Source: Vibrio tasmaniensis
GTDB taxonomy: Bacteria; Pseudomonadota; Gammaproteobacteria; Enterobacterales; Vibrionaceae
NCBI RefSeq assembly: GCF_024347635.1
Contig: NZ_AP025511.1
Coordinates: 1,116,001 to 1,180,000, forward strand
Reading direction: 5' to 3'
Length of the DNA: 64,000 nucleotides
The notes beneath the pieces were generated by a model. The model searched no databases. It was not told the origin of the DNA and saw only the letters and a program-made list of their open reading frames with translations. Made by a program: the position numbers and the translations under genes. Below are positions 1 to 8,022 of this stretch, piece after piece (position 1 is the stretch's first letter; the number at the start of each line of letters is the position of its first letter).

Positions 1-191
1 ATATCAATAGCATCGTTGAACTGACCACCTGCGATGATCAGCGCAATGATGGCAAGGATAGAGTTTGGTGTCTTCTCTCTCATTATTTCAAGAAAATCTT
101 TTTGATCTTCATTGGGAGCTTGTTGAGTTAAAGATATGCCTTCTTCTGGTGCTGTTTTATCAACAGATGAAGGTAGAGCTTGTTCTGACAT
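1..191 (-). CDS. Hypothetical membrane-anchored protein (3' end outside window)
   Basis: The gene begins at an ATG at 191 and reads off the left edge, so only about 63 residues are visible. The first ~38 residues are polar and acidic (starting MSEQALPSSVD). They are followed by a hydrophobic stretch (PNSILAIIALIIAGG) that looks like one membrane helix with the N-terminus outside its core. It starts 9 nt after the stop of the LPP20-like gene, so it is very likely the sixth gene of the caspase/transglycosylase operon. I do not recognise the family. Confidence 0.6.
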   Translation of the reverse strand, partial: MSEQALPSSVDKTAPEEGISLTQQAPNEDQKDFLEIMREKTPNSILAIIALIIAGGQFNDAID

Positions 192-200
192 GATAAAACC

Positions 201-653
201 TTATTCAGCAACAATTTGAGGTGCTCGTGCAACCACACGGGTACATAAATATTCTTCGACATCTTTTTCTACAGAAACGCTTTCTGTTACCCAGGTAAAC
301 TTCATTAACTGGTTGGTTAGTTGTTTTGTGGTCGATTTAGCGGTTACGGTTGTAGTCACAACATTGTCTTTACGATCAGCTGTTACAATCTTCTTTTTCT
401 CCGAGGTTCGATTTGTATCGAGCTCTTTTTGCACCATGGCTTCGAGAGATGCGGCTAGCGATGCTCTCGCCTCCATTGAAGCGATGTCCATATCAAGCGT
501 CATGTCTCCCATACTTTCAACACAAGCAACACCCGCGATTAAGCCTTCAGGCAAATCAAATTGTGGGTTCATGCGCCAGCTAGGAAATTCGGAGTTAGCG
601 GCTGCTTGAAATGACAATGTAGTAATTGCAGCGATAATTAGAGTCTTTTTCAT
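201..653 (-). CDS. LPP20-like exported protein
   Basis: 150 residues with a clear Sec signal peptide (MKKTLIIAAITTLSFQAAA, cleavage near residue 19-20). The mature part has the LPP20-family layout: a PSW motif near its start, a 'GLIAGVACVES' strand, then an alanine/arginine-rich helix (ASMEARASLAASLEAMV) and a Thr/Val-rich second half. There is no lipobox Cys, so it is probably periplasmic rather than a lipoprotein. LPP20-type domains are known from envelope proteins, but their biochemical role is not established. The gene is 9 nt downstream of the lytic transglycosylase gene and co-oriented, so co-expression is likely. The family call is by pattern only. Confidence 0.6.
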   Translation of the reverse strand: MKKTLIIAAITTLSFQAAANSEFPSWRMNPQFDLPEGLIAGVACVESMGDMTLDMDIASMEARASLAASLEAMVQKELDTNRTSEKKKIVTADRKDNVVTTTVTAKSTTKQLTNQLMKFTWVTESVSVEKDVEEYLCTRVVARAPQIVAE

Positions 654-662
654 GTTTTATCC

Positions 663-1886
663 TTAAATCATATTCTTTTCGTAATTAACTTCTGCTTTAC
701 TTACTTTTTTCAAGTAGTTACGAGTTTCCGCAGCAGAATGCTTTTGTTGGATAGTTTGGAATACTTGTTGTGGTTCAAGCTGGTTAATATTCTTGATTGC
801 AACTGAGCGTTTGCCACCGAAAATGTGATAGATTGGCCCCATACCTCCGTTGTAAGCCGCTGTTATGCAGTACTTTAAGCTCTCTTCATTGGTAACGCCT
901 TTGAAGTAGCGAGATCGTAGTAAGTGCAAATAAGCGGTACCGACCTCAATGTTTTTTTCGGGGTCGAATAAGTATTCTTTATTCAGTAACTGCTGTTCAC
1001 CAAATAGGAAGTTTGTCGCATCTAATCCTGCGGAACTTGGGACAATTTGCATCAGGCCAAAGGCAGGAACATGTGAGGTTGCTGTAGGATCGAAAGCGCT
1101 TTCTGTTTTGATGATAGACAGGATAAATTCAGGCTCAAGTTTGTATTTTTCTGCGTAAACTTCAACGGTATCAAAAAAGCGTTGTTCTTTACGATTAAGC
1201 CAACTTGGCGGAAAAGAAATAACGGCTTTGAGAACGGTATTGCCTTTACTGTCTTTGGCTTTGGTCACGGCCACAGTTTCAAGAGCCTTGTCTAACTCTT
1301 GAGCCTGAACCTTTGGTGTTTCGGAAACGGGTAAGAATGTCTTGTCACTGAGTTTCTCAACATTTGTTGCTTCAATCAGTTCAGAGGTATAAGCATCGGC
1401 TTGTTGGGCTTCGCCTATGGTCAGCTGAGACGTGCGCACGATCTCTTCTTTGAGTTCTTCTATTGAGGTTGTTTCACCTGCAATAGTGGTGACTTGAATC
1501 GTATTTTTCTCGAAGTTAACTTCACGCTTTATTTGTAGAGAGGGGCTGTAGCTGACCCACTTAAATTGGTCGCTAAAGGTAGGATTATCCCAAGATTCTG
1601 AAACTTTGATTTTAAACTTATCAAACTCTTGTTGAGCTTGCGCCACATATTGATCGAATTCGCAGTTCTTTTGCACTTTGTAAAGATCAAATTGGGCTTC
1701 ACTGCAGAGTTTGTATTTTTCAAACTCATCTTTCGCTTCAAAAGGTTGATTGACAAAATGTTCGACGCTAGGGCAACTTTGTTCGGTAATTGAAAGTTCA
1801 CACGCTTGCTGCAGCGTATCTGCAGATGCCCATCCACTAGAGATCAGTATCGCTAAAGGGGATAGCTGGCAAATTATTTTCTTCAT
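663..1886 (-). CDS. MltC-like lytic murein transglycosylase (SLT domain)
   Basis: 407 residues. The N-terminus is a signal peptide (about 22 residues, ending ASA) without a lipobox, unlike lipoprotein MltC of E. coli. The middle (~90-200) resembles the accessory N-domain of MltC-type enzymes. The C-terminal SLT domain (~235-390) carries the catalytic Glu at residue 262 in 'KTESAFDP', the 'FGLMQI' motif and 'AAYNGG'. Such enzymes cleave the MurNAc-GlcNAc bond of peptidoglycan with formation of a 1,6-anhydro end, in the periplasm. It lies between two LPP20-like genes in a six-gene operon that starts with a caspase-like gene, so it may open the wall for, or be controlled by, that system (inference). 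Confidence 0.85.
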   Translation of the reverse strand: MKKIICQLSPLAILISSGWASADTLQQACELSITEQSCPSVEHFVNQPFEAKDEFEKYKLCSEAQFDLYKVQKNCEFDQYVAQAQQEFDKFKIKVSESWDNPTFSDQFKWVSYSPSLQIKREVNFEKNTIQVTTIAGETTSIEELKEEIVRTSQLTIGEAQQADAYTSELIEATNVEKLSDKTFLPVSETPKVQAQELDKALETVAVTKAKDSKGNTVLKAVISFPPSWLNRKEQRFFDTVEVYAEKYKLEPEFILSIIKTESAFDPTATSHVPAFGLMQIVPSSAGLDATNFLFGEQQLLNKEYLFDPEKNIEVGTAYLHLLRSRYFKGVTNEESLKYCITAAYNGGMGPIYHIFGGKRSVAIKNINQLEPQQVFQTIQQKHSAAETRNYLKKVSKAEVNYEKNMI

Positions 1887-1907
1887 ATCTGTTCCTTGAC
1901 CGAGGGG

Positions 1908-2882
1908 TTAACCTTTCTCTATCGAGAGTCGTTCCATGACAAAATCACAGTGCTCGAAATAGTTCAGGATCAACCCAAACCCTGGAGTGTCTGTTGATAA
2001 ACGCGATTCATCCAATCGCTCAAATCGAGAGGTGTCTATTTTTGTAGGGCAGAGCAATGCGATATTGGTATCGTATGTCTCTTGTCCGTTGTTGAGCAGC
2101 GCTTCGATTCCGTCATACTGATTTCTATCTGGAAACTCGATAGAGTCGCCATCTGTGACTTGATGGTTTTCAACTAACACGCCTGTACTGCCATCTTCAT
2201 AAACTTGAAACAAAGAGAGATAACCCGCTTGGTTTGAGTTGAGTTGAATAAAGTAATGGTCGCCAGCATTGAGTCGTCGCTTGGATGAGTGAATCTTTAT
2301 ACTTTCATCTGAATAGTTGAAAAATAGGTGGTTATACTTTGCTTCCGGTAGTATTAACTGGCCACTACTGTTGGAAAGCATCCAGCCCCCAGCAAACCGC
2401 TCGATATCTATATGCGGTAAGCATTGATGTTGTTCCACCCAATTTTGTAGCATGGTCGTTGTTGACCAGTATGGGTGTAATTCACTGTGACATTGTGATT
2501 TCTTTAACCAAGCAGAGAGCTTTTGTGCAAATGACTCGGGGTCATATTGAACTTGAACATAAAACTGGTTTTGCGATTTTTCACTGTTGATAATGGTGAC
2601 GTTGTTTCGGAAAACTACATTGGATATGGACTCTTTATGAGAGGCCGCAGATTTTTTCAACTCGCCATTTTCGAAGGTTTTAGTACTGGTGGTCTTACTG
2701 ACTATTCGGTTTTCAACACTTTTAGCCAGATCATGATAAGCCGCGTCTTTGGCTTGTTGATAAGTGTTGCCTTTGCCGAACCCATAGCTCAAGGTTGAGT
2801 CTGATGGCACCTCCCCGTACCAAGACGGGGAAGCGAAAGCACAAGCACTCGACAGGGAGATGATTAGCGCTAGTATTTTCAT
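1908..2882 (-). CDS. LPP20-DUF4384 exported protein
   Basis: 324 residues from the ATG at 2882, which overlaps the upstream stop as TAATG. A further in-frame upstream start would lie inside the previous gene and has no advantage. The signal peptide is MKILALIISLSSACAFA. Residues ~18-125 look like an LPP20 domain (PSWYGEVP, then an Ala-rich helix and a beta region). Residues ~205-300 look like DUF4384 (GDHYFIQLNSNQAGYLSLFQ, then 'GSTGVLVEN'). DUF4384 is often encoded next to caspase-like or serine/threonine kinase genes in bacteria, which fits the caspase-like gene upstream. Function unknown; probably a periplasmic partner or substrate-recognition component. Confidence 0.65.
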   Translation of the reverse strand: MKILALIISLSSACAFASPSWYGEVPSDSTLSYGFGKGNTYQQAKDAAYHDLAKSVENRIVSKTTSTKTFENGELKKSAASHKESISNVVFRNNVTIINSEKSQNQFYVQVQYDPESFAQKLSAWLKKSQCHSELHPYWSTTTMLQNWVEQHQCLPHIDIERFAGGWMLSNSSGQLILPEAKYNHLFFNYSDESIKIHSSKRRLNAGDHYFIQLNSNQAGYLSLFQVYEDGSTGVLVENHQVTDGDSIEFPDRNQYDGIEALLNNGQETYDTNIALLCPTKIDTSRFERLDESRLSTDTPGFGLILNYFEHCDFVMERLSIEKG

Positions 2883-3529
2883 TAGTCTTCCGGTTGTGGC
2901 TCGGGAGCTGAACGCAATGCCCAAGAAAGGCTCGGCTCTGCATTAGCATCATATCTAACAACTGTGATCATGTTCCCAGCTTGTCCAGCAGTTGCAACAA
3001 ACCTACCGTTTAAAAGTCCATAGTTTAGACTTGTAGGGTTTTTGATAATTATCTTATACGCATCCATTTGAGAAATTAGCCCATTATCTTTTGCTGGACC
3101 GCTCATAACTTGTAGGCTCGCGGAACCATTACCGAAGCATCGATTGCTACATGATAAACTCCATACAAGTCTCCCGTCGGGGGCGGTAGAAGGGCCGTCA
3201 ACGTACCAACTTTTCCCATCTTCATCGAGGTAATGTCCCGCTCTCATTTGATTCGCACTTGCAAAAGCTACGGATTTTACAGAGCTCATGTTTTTGAACA
3301 CAAGATTACCGTTTTTGTCGGCTGCAAATTGAGCGCTCATGTCAAAGAACTGGGTTTGTCCTGTATCTTTGTTGGTTACCGGAACGCGCAGCATGGTTAC
3401 TTGATTACCAGCGCCTTGGAAATGAGCTCCCTGGAACGCGATATCTAGGTTAGAGTTCTCTACATCTGCAGCGAAAGCTGTTGATGAGATAAGAAGAGCG
3501 GATGTTGCTAAAAATGTTTTCTTAAACAT
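2882..3529 (-). CDS. Unrecognised secreted protein of the caspase operon
   Basis: 215 residues with a signal peptide (MFKKTFLATSALLISSTAFA, cleavage near 20-21). The mature protein is predicted to be mostly beta-structured, with a possible disulphide pair in 'SCSNRCFG', and ends in an acidic Pro-rich tail (PEPQPED). I do not recognise the family. It follows the caspase-like gene by 67 nt and overlaps the next gene by one base, so it belongs to the same transcript. Its size and small secreted beta character would suit a ligand, inhibitor or substrate of the caspase-like protein, but nothing in the sequence proves that. Confidence 0.6.
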   Translation of the reverse strand: MFKKTFLATSALLISSTAFAADVENSNLDIAFQGAHFQGAGNQVTMLRVPVTNKDTGQTQFFDMSAQFAADKNGNLVFKNMSSVKSVAFASANQMRAGHYLDEDGKSWYVDGPSTAPDGRLVWSLSCSNRCFGNGSASLQVMSGPAKDNGLISQMDAYKIIIKNPTSLNYGLLNGRFVATAGQAGNMITVVRYDANAEPSLSWALRSAPEPQPED

Positions 3530-3596
3530 GGATATAAGCCTTAATCAATGTTTCAAATAGGTTGTAAATTGAAATAGTTTTAAAAGAGACATGCTC

Positions 3597-5405
3597 TTAA
3601 AGTGACATAGTCTTGTTACCGGTAATTGTTGGATGTTGACGTTTTAAATCCCCCATCTCAAAAGAGGCAGATTTCACTTTGTCGTAAACATCTTGATAAA
3701 GCGTATTCACATCCTTGTTTCCCTCGATCATTGACTTCATGAGGTAGTAACTAAACAGGCGATGACCTTTTTCTTGGTACATATTGGAATACTCTTTATC
3801 GCGTCCCGCGGTGATCACGACCATACGCTCAGGATCGATACTGACTTTTTTCGGTGCCAGTCTGGAGGCGGCAACCCCTTTGATGACCGATACACCATCA
3901 GTCGCTCCACTGAAACAACTGTCTACCATAACGACTATCTTGCCTGCTTTACTCCTAGACAGTGTTTTGTAGAGGTTATCGAGTTTGAAAAACTCATCAT
4001 CAGTTATGTAGTCAGGGATCTTATCTTGCGGGAGAATGTAAGGATCATTATCGGGAATCGCAGGGATACCGTGTCCACTGTAGTAGAAGTAAACCGTATC
4101 GCCTTCATCGACGTTGTCTAACATTAAACGTAACTTATCTTTAATCGCACCACTGGTTGCGTCACGGTCAATGAGTTCGTAGACGTGCCTTTCTGGAACA
4201 CCCAGAACTTTTGTCGCGACGTCAGACATCACTTCACCACTGCTGCGCGCAAAGGCTACTTGATCTGAATTTGCGTAATCTTCGATAGATAGGTTGAAGA
4301 ACCAGTTGGATGAGTTACTTTCCACAGGCACAAAGCCATTAAGTAGTTGCTTCAATTCATCAGAGGCGGTGTTGTCCGTTGCCGAGAGGCGTGAATCGAC
4401 TTCAAACGCATCGATTAAGTTAGGGTTTTGCATCTCTAGCCCTGGAGTCGCGGCACTGCTTGGGCCACTGTTAAGAACCACACTCAGAGCTTCGGGCTGA
4501 TAATTACTTTTAGCCACATCCCCTGAGAACATTACGTCATTGTAGTTGCCTTTTATATTTACGAGCTCTAGTTGATTCTCGTCATAAGAGTAGGTGAGTG
4601 CGAGGTCAAGGTTATTGATATTGCTGAAGACATCACGCGCCTGCTCAAGAGGTACATTTAGAATAATGTCTCGTTGGTAGTTCTGATTTGAGGCTTTAAA
4701 TAACAGGTGCATTTGCTGGTTTTCAGCATCATAACTTTTTGTTGTGACGACCGGTTTACCCATTACATCCCTAAAGGCTTTAGCGACGAGTCGAGTCTTT
4801 TGCACGCCCAAGTTGCCCTTTCGAGAGTCTGCCCCTTCTTGTAGGACTCGAATTTTGGCATTTCGAGCTTCTACTTGTTGACGGTATTTAAGTTGTATAG
4901 CGGCTATCTGTTGTTGTCGTTCTATTCGCAATTTTTCGACGCGTTGATCAAATTGAGTTTTGGTTTCAAATTGATCTTTGACGATTTCTGGCGCTTTGGG
5001 CAGATCAGGCTCTCGAACTGGCGGTGGGATGTCTGAGCTGCTCAATGTGGTGTGTTGTACTTCGTATAAAGATGCGACAGCACCAACCAATGACATTGGG
5101 TCGTCAGATTGTATACATCCGATAGAACTCGTCATGTATTGTTGTTCGGTAGAGGATTCTTTCCCTGCGAATAGGTCAACATTATTGCTTGCTTTTTTTT
5201 GTCCACCGCGAGTGATGACCTTGCCATTCAGCGAGATAGGAGCATCAACTTGCAGCTCTCCGCCAAGTTGCCAAATATCAGGATTAGATGAACATACAGT
5301 TCCCTGTTTAGAGTGCGAAAATTCAAATTGATTGTCAGCGTTAGCAAAACTAAGAGTTGGTGCTAGCGCAAATAGCATACCTGTGACAATTCTATTCCGT
5401 GTCAT
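3597..5405 (-). CDS. Exported caspase-family (peptidase C14) protein
   Basis: 602 residues from the ATG at 5405, chosen because it has a GGAAG ribosome site and directly begins a signal peptide (MTRNRIVTGMLFALAPTLSFA). The longer frame to 5534 puts 43 non-signal residues in front. Residues ~130-190 form a charged coiled-coil stretch rich in Gln, Arg and Glu. The C-terminal third is a caspase/metacaspase fold with the catalytic dyad visible: His445 in 'YYSGHG' and Cys497 in 'DSCFSG'. Caspase-like proteases hydrolyse peptide bonds after Arg/Lys or Asp. Most described bacterial members are cytoplasmic, whereas this one should be exported. It is the first gene of the six-gene envelope operon. Confidence 0.85.
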   Translation of the reverse strand: MTRNRIVTGMLFALAPTLSFANADNQFEFSHSKQGTVCSSNPDIWQLGGELQVDAPISLNGKVITRGGQKKASNNVDLFAGKESSTEQQYMTSSIGCIQSDDPMSLVGAVASLYEVQHTTLSSSDIPPPVREPDLPKAPEIVKDQFETKTQFDQRVEKLRIERQQQIAAIQLKYRQQVEARNAKIRVLQEGADSRKGNLGVQKTRLVAKAFRDVMGKPVVTTKSYDAENQQMHLLFKASNQNYQRDIILNVPLEQARDVFSNINNLDLALTYSYDENQLELVNIKGNYNDVMFSGDVAKSNYQPEALSVVLNSGPSSAATPGLEMQNPNLIDAFEVDSRLSATDNTASDELKQLLNGFVPVESNSSNWFFNLSIEDYANSDQVAFARSSGEVMSDVATKVLGVPERHVYELIDRDATSGAIKDKLRLMLDNVDEGDTVYFYYSGHGIPAIPDNDPYILPQDKIPDYITDDEFFKLDNLYKTLSRSKAGKIVVMVDSCFSGATDGVSVIKGVAASRLAPKKVSIDPERMVVITAGRDKEYSNMYQEKGHRLFSYYLMKSMIEGNKDVNTLYQDVYDKVKSASFEMGDLKRQHPTITGNKTMSL

Positions 5406-5654
5406 TAGATAAGTCTTCCGTATGGCCGTAGTGTCAGATGAGCTCAAGACCATATAATCTAGTTGAATATCACTCAATAGCGCATTGATCGCAATGAGAT
5501 ATAAGTCAATGTTTGTTTTGTTAAATGTGAGCAAGTTTTAGTTAATTTGGGAGGAGTGTTTCTTAATTTGCTTCTATTTGAGAGGCTTAGGAGGGTGTTG
5601 TTCTTACTTTTAGAGCTCAATTGATTCGCTTTATTTATAAATGGTGGTGTTCTC

Positions 5655-5789
5655 ATGTTAAAAATCATTACTCTTCTCTTAATCGATATCGGCGTTTTTA
5701 TTGGAATTCAATATGGAGATGAGATGGTTAGTCAATTGGATAGTGGTACTGAAACTGTTCTAAATACAATAGAAAAGCTCAACGGTTAA
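5655..5789 (+). CDS. Small predicted membrane protein (44 aa)
   Basis: An ATG at 5655 opens a 44-codon frame ending TAA at 5787-5789. The product starts with a hydrophobic segment (LKIITLLLIDIGVFIGI), then a short amphipathic acidic/Ser-Thr tail, so it could be a single-pass inner-membrane peptide. The stop is 8 nt before the start of the DHH phosphoesterase gene, suggesting translational coupling. Upstream GGTGGTG is a possible but weak ribosome site. The family is not recognised and coding is probable rather than certain. Confidence 0.45.
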   Translation: MLKIITLLLIDIGVFIGIQYGDEMVSQLDSGTETVLNTIEKLNG

Positions 5790-5797
5790 GGTGAAGT

Positions 5798-6772
5798 ATG
5801 TCTATTTTCTCATTTGACGATTTTCTGGAACGCCTAAAGGACTGTGAACGAATCATCATTCAAGCTCATGACTTTCCTGATCATGATGCGGTAGGCTCCG
5901 CTTTTGCTCTCGCTTATTTACTTAGGAAGAAGGGCTTTAAACCCCTCATTACCTATCAAGGCTTTATTGACCGTGTTTCTTTACATAATTTGATTGGGTG
6001 GCTTGATATTCCTATCGTTAAGTCACATCGATTAGATCTAAAACCCAATGATAAAATCATTGTTGTGGATGGCTGTATTGGTGAAAAAAACGTTACCGAT
6101 TTACCAGGTATAGAAGTTGGTGTGATCGATCATCATCAGGTTAAAGCCCCCAGTTTCGTTTGGTTTTCCGATATTCGACCTAACTATGGAGCGACAGCTT
6201 CCATTATGGTTGAGTACTTTAATCATTACGATCTGCCTATTCCAGAGCGCGTAGCAACGGCTTTACTTGTTGGATTAACGTTCGATACGGCAAACTTTAC
6301 CCGAGCAATGAATAAAGCTGATATCAAAGCTCTCTTTCAACTCCAAAGCTGTGCCGATATGAATATGGTAAATCGCATTTGTCGCAATCAAATCGAATAT
6401 CAAGAATTAAAGTTATTTGATTCCATGTTTGAGGCTATAAGGAAAGATGGAAATTGCGCATTTGGGAGCTTACCAGAAGGGTGTCCCAAAAATATGTTGG
6501 GAGTGCTTGGCGACTTTCTATTGACCGTTGATGAAATAGATATAGTAGTGTTAAGTGCTCGTAGCCATGAGAGAACATTCGTTTCATTACGTTCTGAGTG
6601 CTCCAAAAATGACGTGGCTAAGGTGATAAAGAGAGCTCTGAATGATACAGGTGCTGGGTTTGGTGGAGGACACTCACATATGGCTGGTGGTGTCGTCAAT
6701 CAAGTCTTTAATCACTCTAATGAACAAAGTTTTGTTTATGATCTAATTCGCCCTCAGTTGATTGTCGGTTGA
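5798..6772 (+). CDS. DHH-family phosphoesterase (NrnA/Pap-like)
   Basis: 324 residues, with AAGGTGAAGT as ribosome site. The N-terminal DHH domain shows the metal-binding motifs H24-D-F-P-D-H-D-A-V-G-S, 'VVDG' near 87-90 and 'VIDHH' near 110. The C-terminal DHHA1 domain carries the glycine/histidine motif 'GGGHSHMAGG' (~288-297) that binds the nucleic-acid end or phosphate. Relatives degrade nanoRNA (2-5 nt), pGpG or pAp. Because vibrios already have Orn, this may be a paralogue with a narrower substrate. The next genes handle c-di-GMP turnover, which would make pGpG an attractive but unproven substrate. Confidence 0.8.
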   Translation: MSIFSFDDFLERLKDCERIIIQAHDFPDHDAVGSAFALAYLLRKKGFKPLITYQGFIDRVSLHNLIGWLDIPIVKSHRLDLKPNDKIIVVDGCIGEKNVTDLPGIEVGVIDHHQVKAPSFVWFSDIRPNYGATASIMVEYFNHYDLPIPERVATALLVGLTFDTANFTRAMNKADIKALFQLQSCADMNMVNRICRNQIEYQELKLFDSMFEAIRKDGNCAFGSLPEGCPKNMLGVLGDFLLTVDEIDIVVLSARSHERTFVSLRSECSKNDVAKVIKRALNDTGAGFGGGHSHMAGGVVNQVFNHSNEQSFVYDLIRPQLIVG

Positions 6773-6996
6773 TTTTAAGCGAGTGTTTGTTGAAACTAAT
6801 CGATGGTTTTTATCTGGTTCACATTCAAAGGGTGGATGCCGAATTTTTGACTGCTCATACTTCGGCAAACGTTGGTTTGATGTCCCTCGAAGATCTACTC
6901 TTCATTTTCAATAAACAATTGATATTTTTTCTGATTAACCTCTAAAAATCGTTCTACACTATGTTTATAACTGTTTGATTTTTATACGAGGTGTCA

Positions 6997-8022
6997 ATGA
7001 GTCGTAAACCAATAGTGTTAGTCGTAGATGACACCCCAAGTAACTTGGATGTGTTGACTGCAATACTCAAAGATACCTATCAAGTAAAGGTCGCGATTAA
7101 TGGCACCATTGGTATTAAAATTGCCAAGATGGTACCTCAGCCAGACCTTATTCTCCTTGATATCATGATGCCTGACATCGACGGCTACGAAGTGTGTCGT
7201 CAATTAAAATCTCAACCAAATACTGCGCATATCCCCATTATATTCGTTACTGCGAAGATTGGCCCAGAAGCCGAAGTGAAAGGGTTATCTTTAGGTGCTG
7301 TCGATTACCTAACCAAGCCGATAACCCCTGCTATTGCACTCCAGCGTGTGAAAACGCATATCGCACTTTATGACCAACAACGCGCGTTGTTTAGTCAGGT
7401 AAAAGAGAAAACTCAAGAGATCAATCTCGGTAAGTTAGAAACACTGAACATATTGGGTAGAGCTGCTGAATTTAAAGACAATGAAACCGGCATGCACGTT
7501 AAGCGCATGAGTCACTACTGTGAAGTGCTAGCGAAAGCCTTGGGCATGACAGATGAAGACGCCGAGACGTTGCGAGATGCAGCACCAATGCATGATATTG
7601 GCAAGATTGGCATTCCCGATAGTGTGCTGCTAAAGCCCGGAAAGTTGGATGCCGGTGAGTGGAATATCATGCAGAAACACGTCGAATACGGTGTTGAAAT
7701 TCTTGGTAGGCAGAGCGATTCCAAACTGATGCGTACGGCCCTTCAAGTATCGCAGTATCACCATGAGAAGTGGGATGGCAGTGGTTATCCAAACCAGGTA
7801 GCTGGCGAAGATATCCCATTGGTTGGAAGAATTGCGGCTGTTGCTGATGTGTTTGATGCCCTGACCGCAGAGCGCCCTTATAAAAAAGCTTGGAGTATAG
7901 ATGAGGCGCTGAACCTGTTTGAAGAACAGAAAGGCAAACATTTTGACCCAACTATCGTTGATATGTTCTTTCTTAAGTTACCCGAGATTCTTGCGATTAA
8001 AGAGAAGTTTAGCGATGAGTGA
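6997..8022 (+). CDS. Response regulator with HD-GYP c-di-GMP phosphodiesterase domain
   Basis: 341 residues from the ATG at 6997, which has GAGG five bases upstream; an in-frame GTG at 6991 is the alternative. The receiver domain (1-125) has the acidic pocket 'VVDD', the phosphorylated Asp55 in 'LLDIMMPD' and Lys in 'TKPIT'. The HD-GYP domain (~150-335) has H199-D200 in 'MHDIGKIGIP', and 'HHEKWDGSGYP'. HD-GYP enzymes hydrolyse c-di-GMP to GMP (or pGpG). The stop overlaps the start of the hybrid kinase gene by 8 nt, so kinase and regulator are co-translated and presumably form one phosphorelay. Confidence 0.92.
   Translation: MSRKPIVLVVDDTPSNLDVLTAILKDTYQVKVAINGTIGIKIAKMVPQPDLILLDIMMPDIDGYEVCRQLKSQPNTAHIPIIFVTAKIGPEAEVKGLSLGAVDYLTKPITPAIALQRVKTHIALYDQQRALFSQVKEKTQEINLGKLETLNILGRAAEFKDNETGMHVKRMSHYCEVLAKALGMTDEDAETLRDAAPMHDIGKIGIPDSVLLKPGKLDAGEWNIMQKHVEYGVEILGRQSDSKLMRTALQVSQYHHEKWDGSGYPNQVAGEDIPLVGRIAAVADVFDALTAERPYKKAWSIDEALNLFEEQKGKHFDPTIVDMFFLKLPEILAIKEKFSDE

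Noticed and set aside
7919..8014. N-terminal extension of the hybrid kinase into the HD-GYP gene
   Set aside because: It would encode 32 basic residues from the other frame of the HD-GYP gene; the ATG at 8015 gives a proper N-terminal membrane segment.
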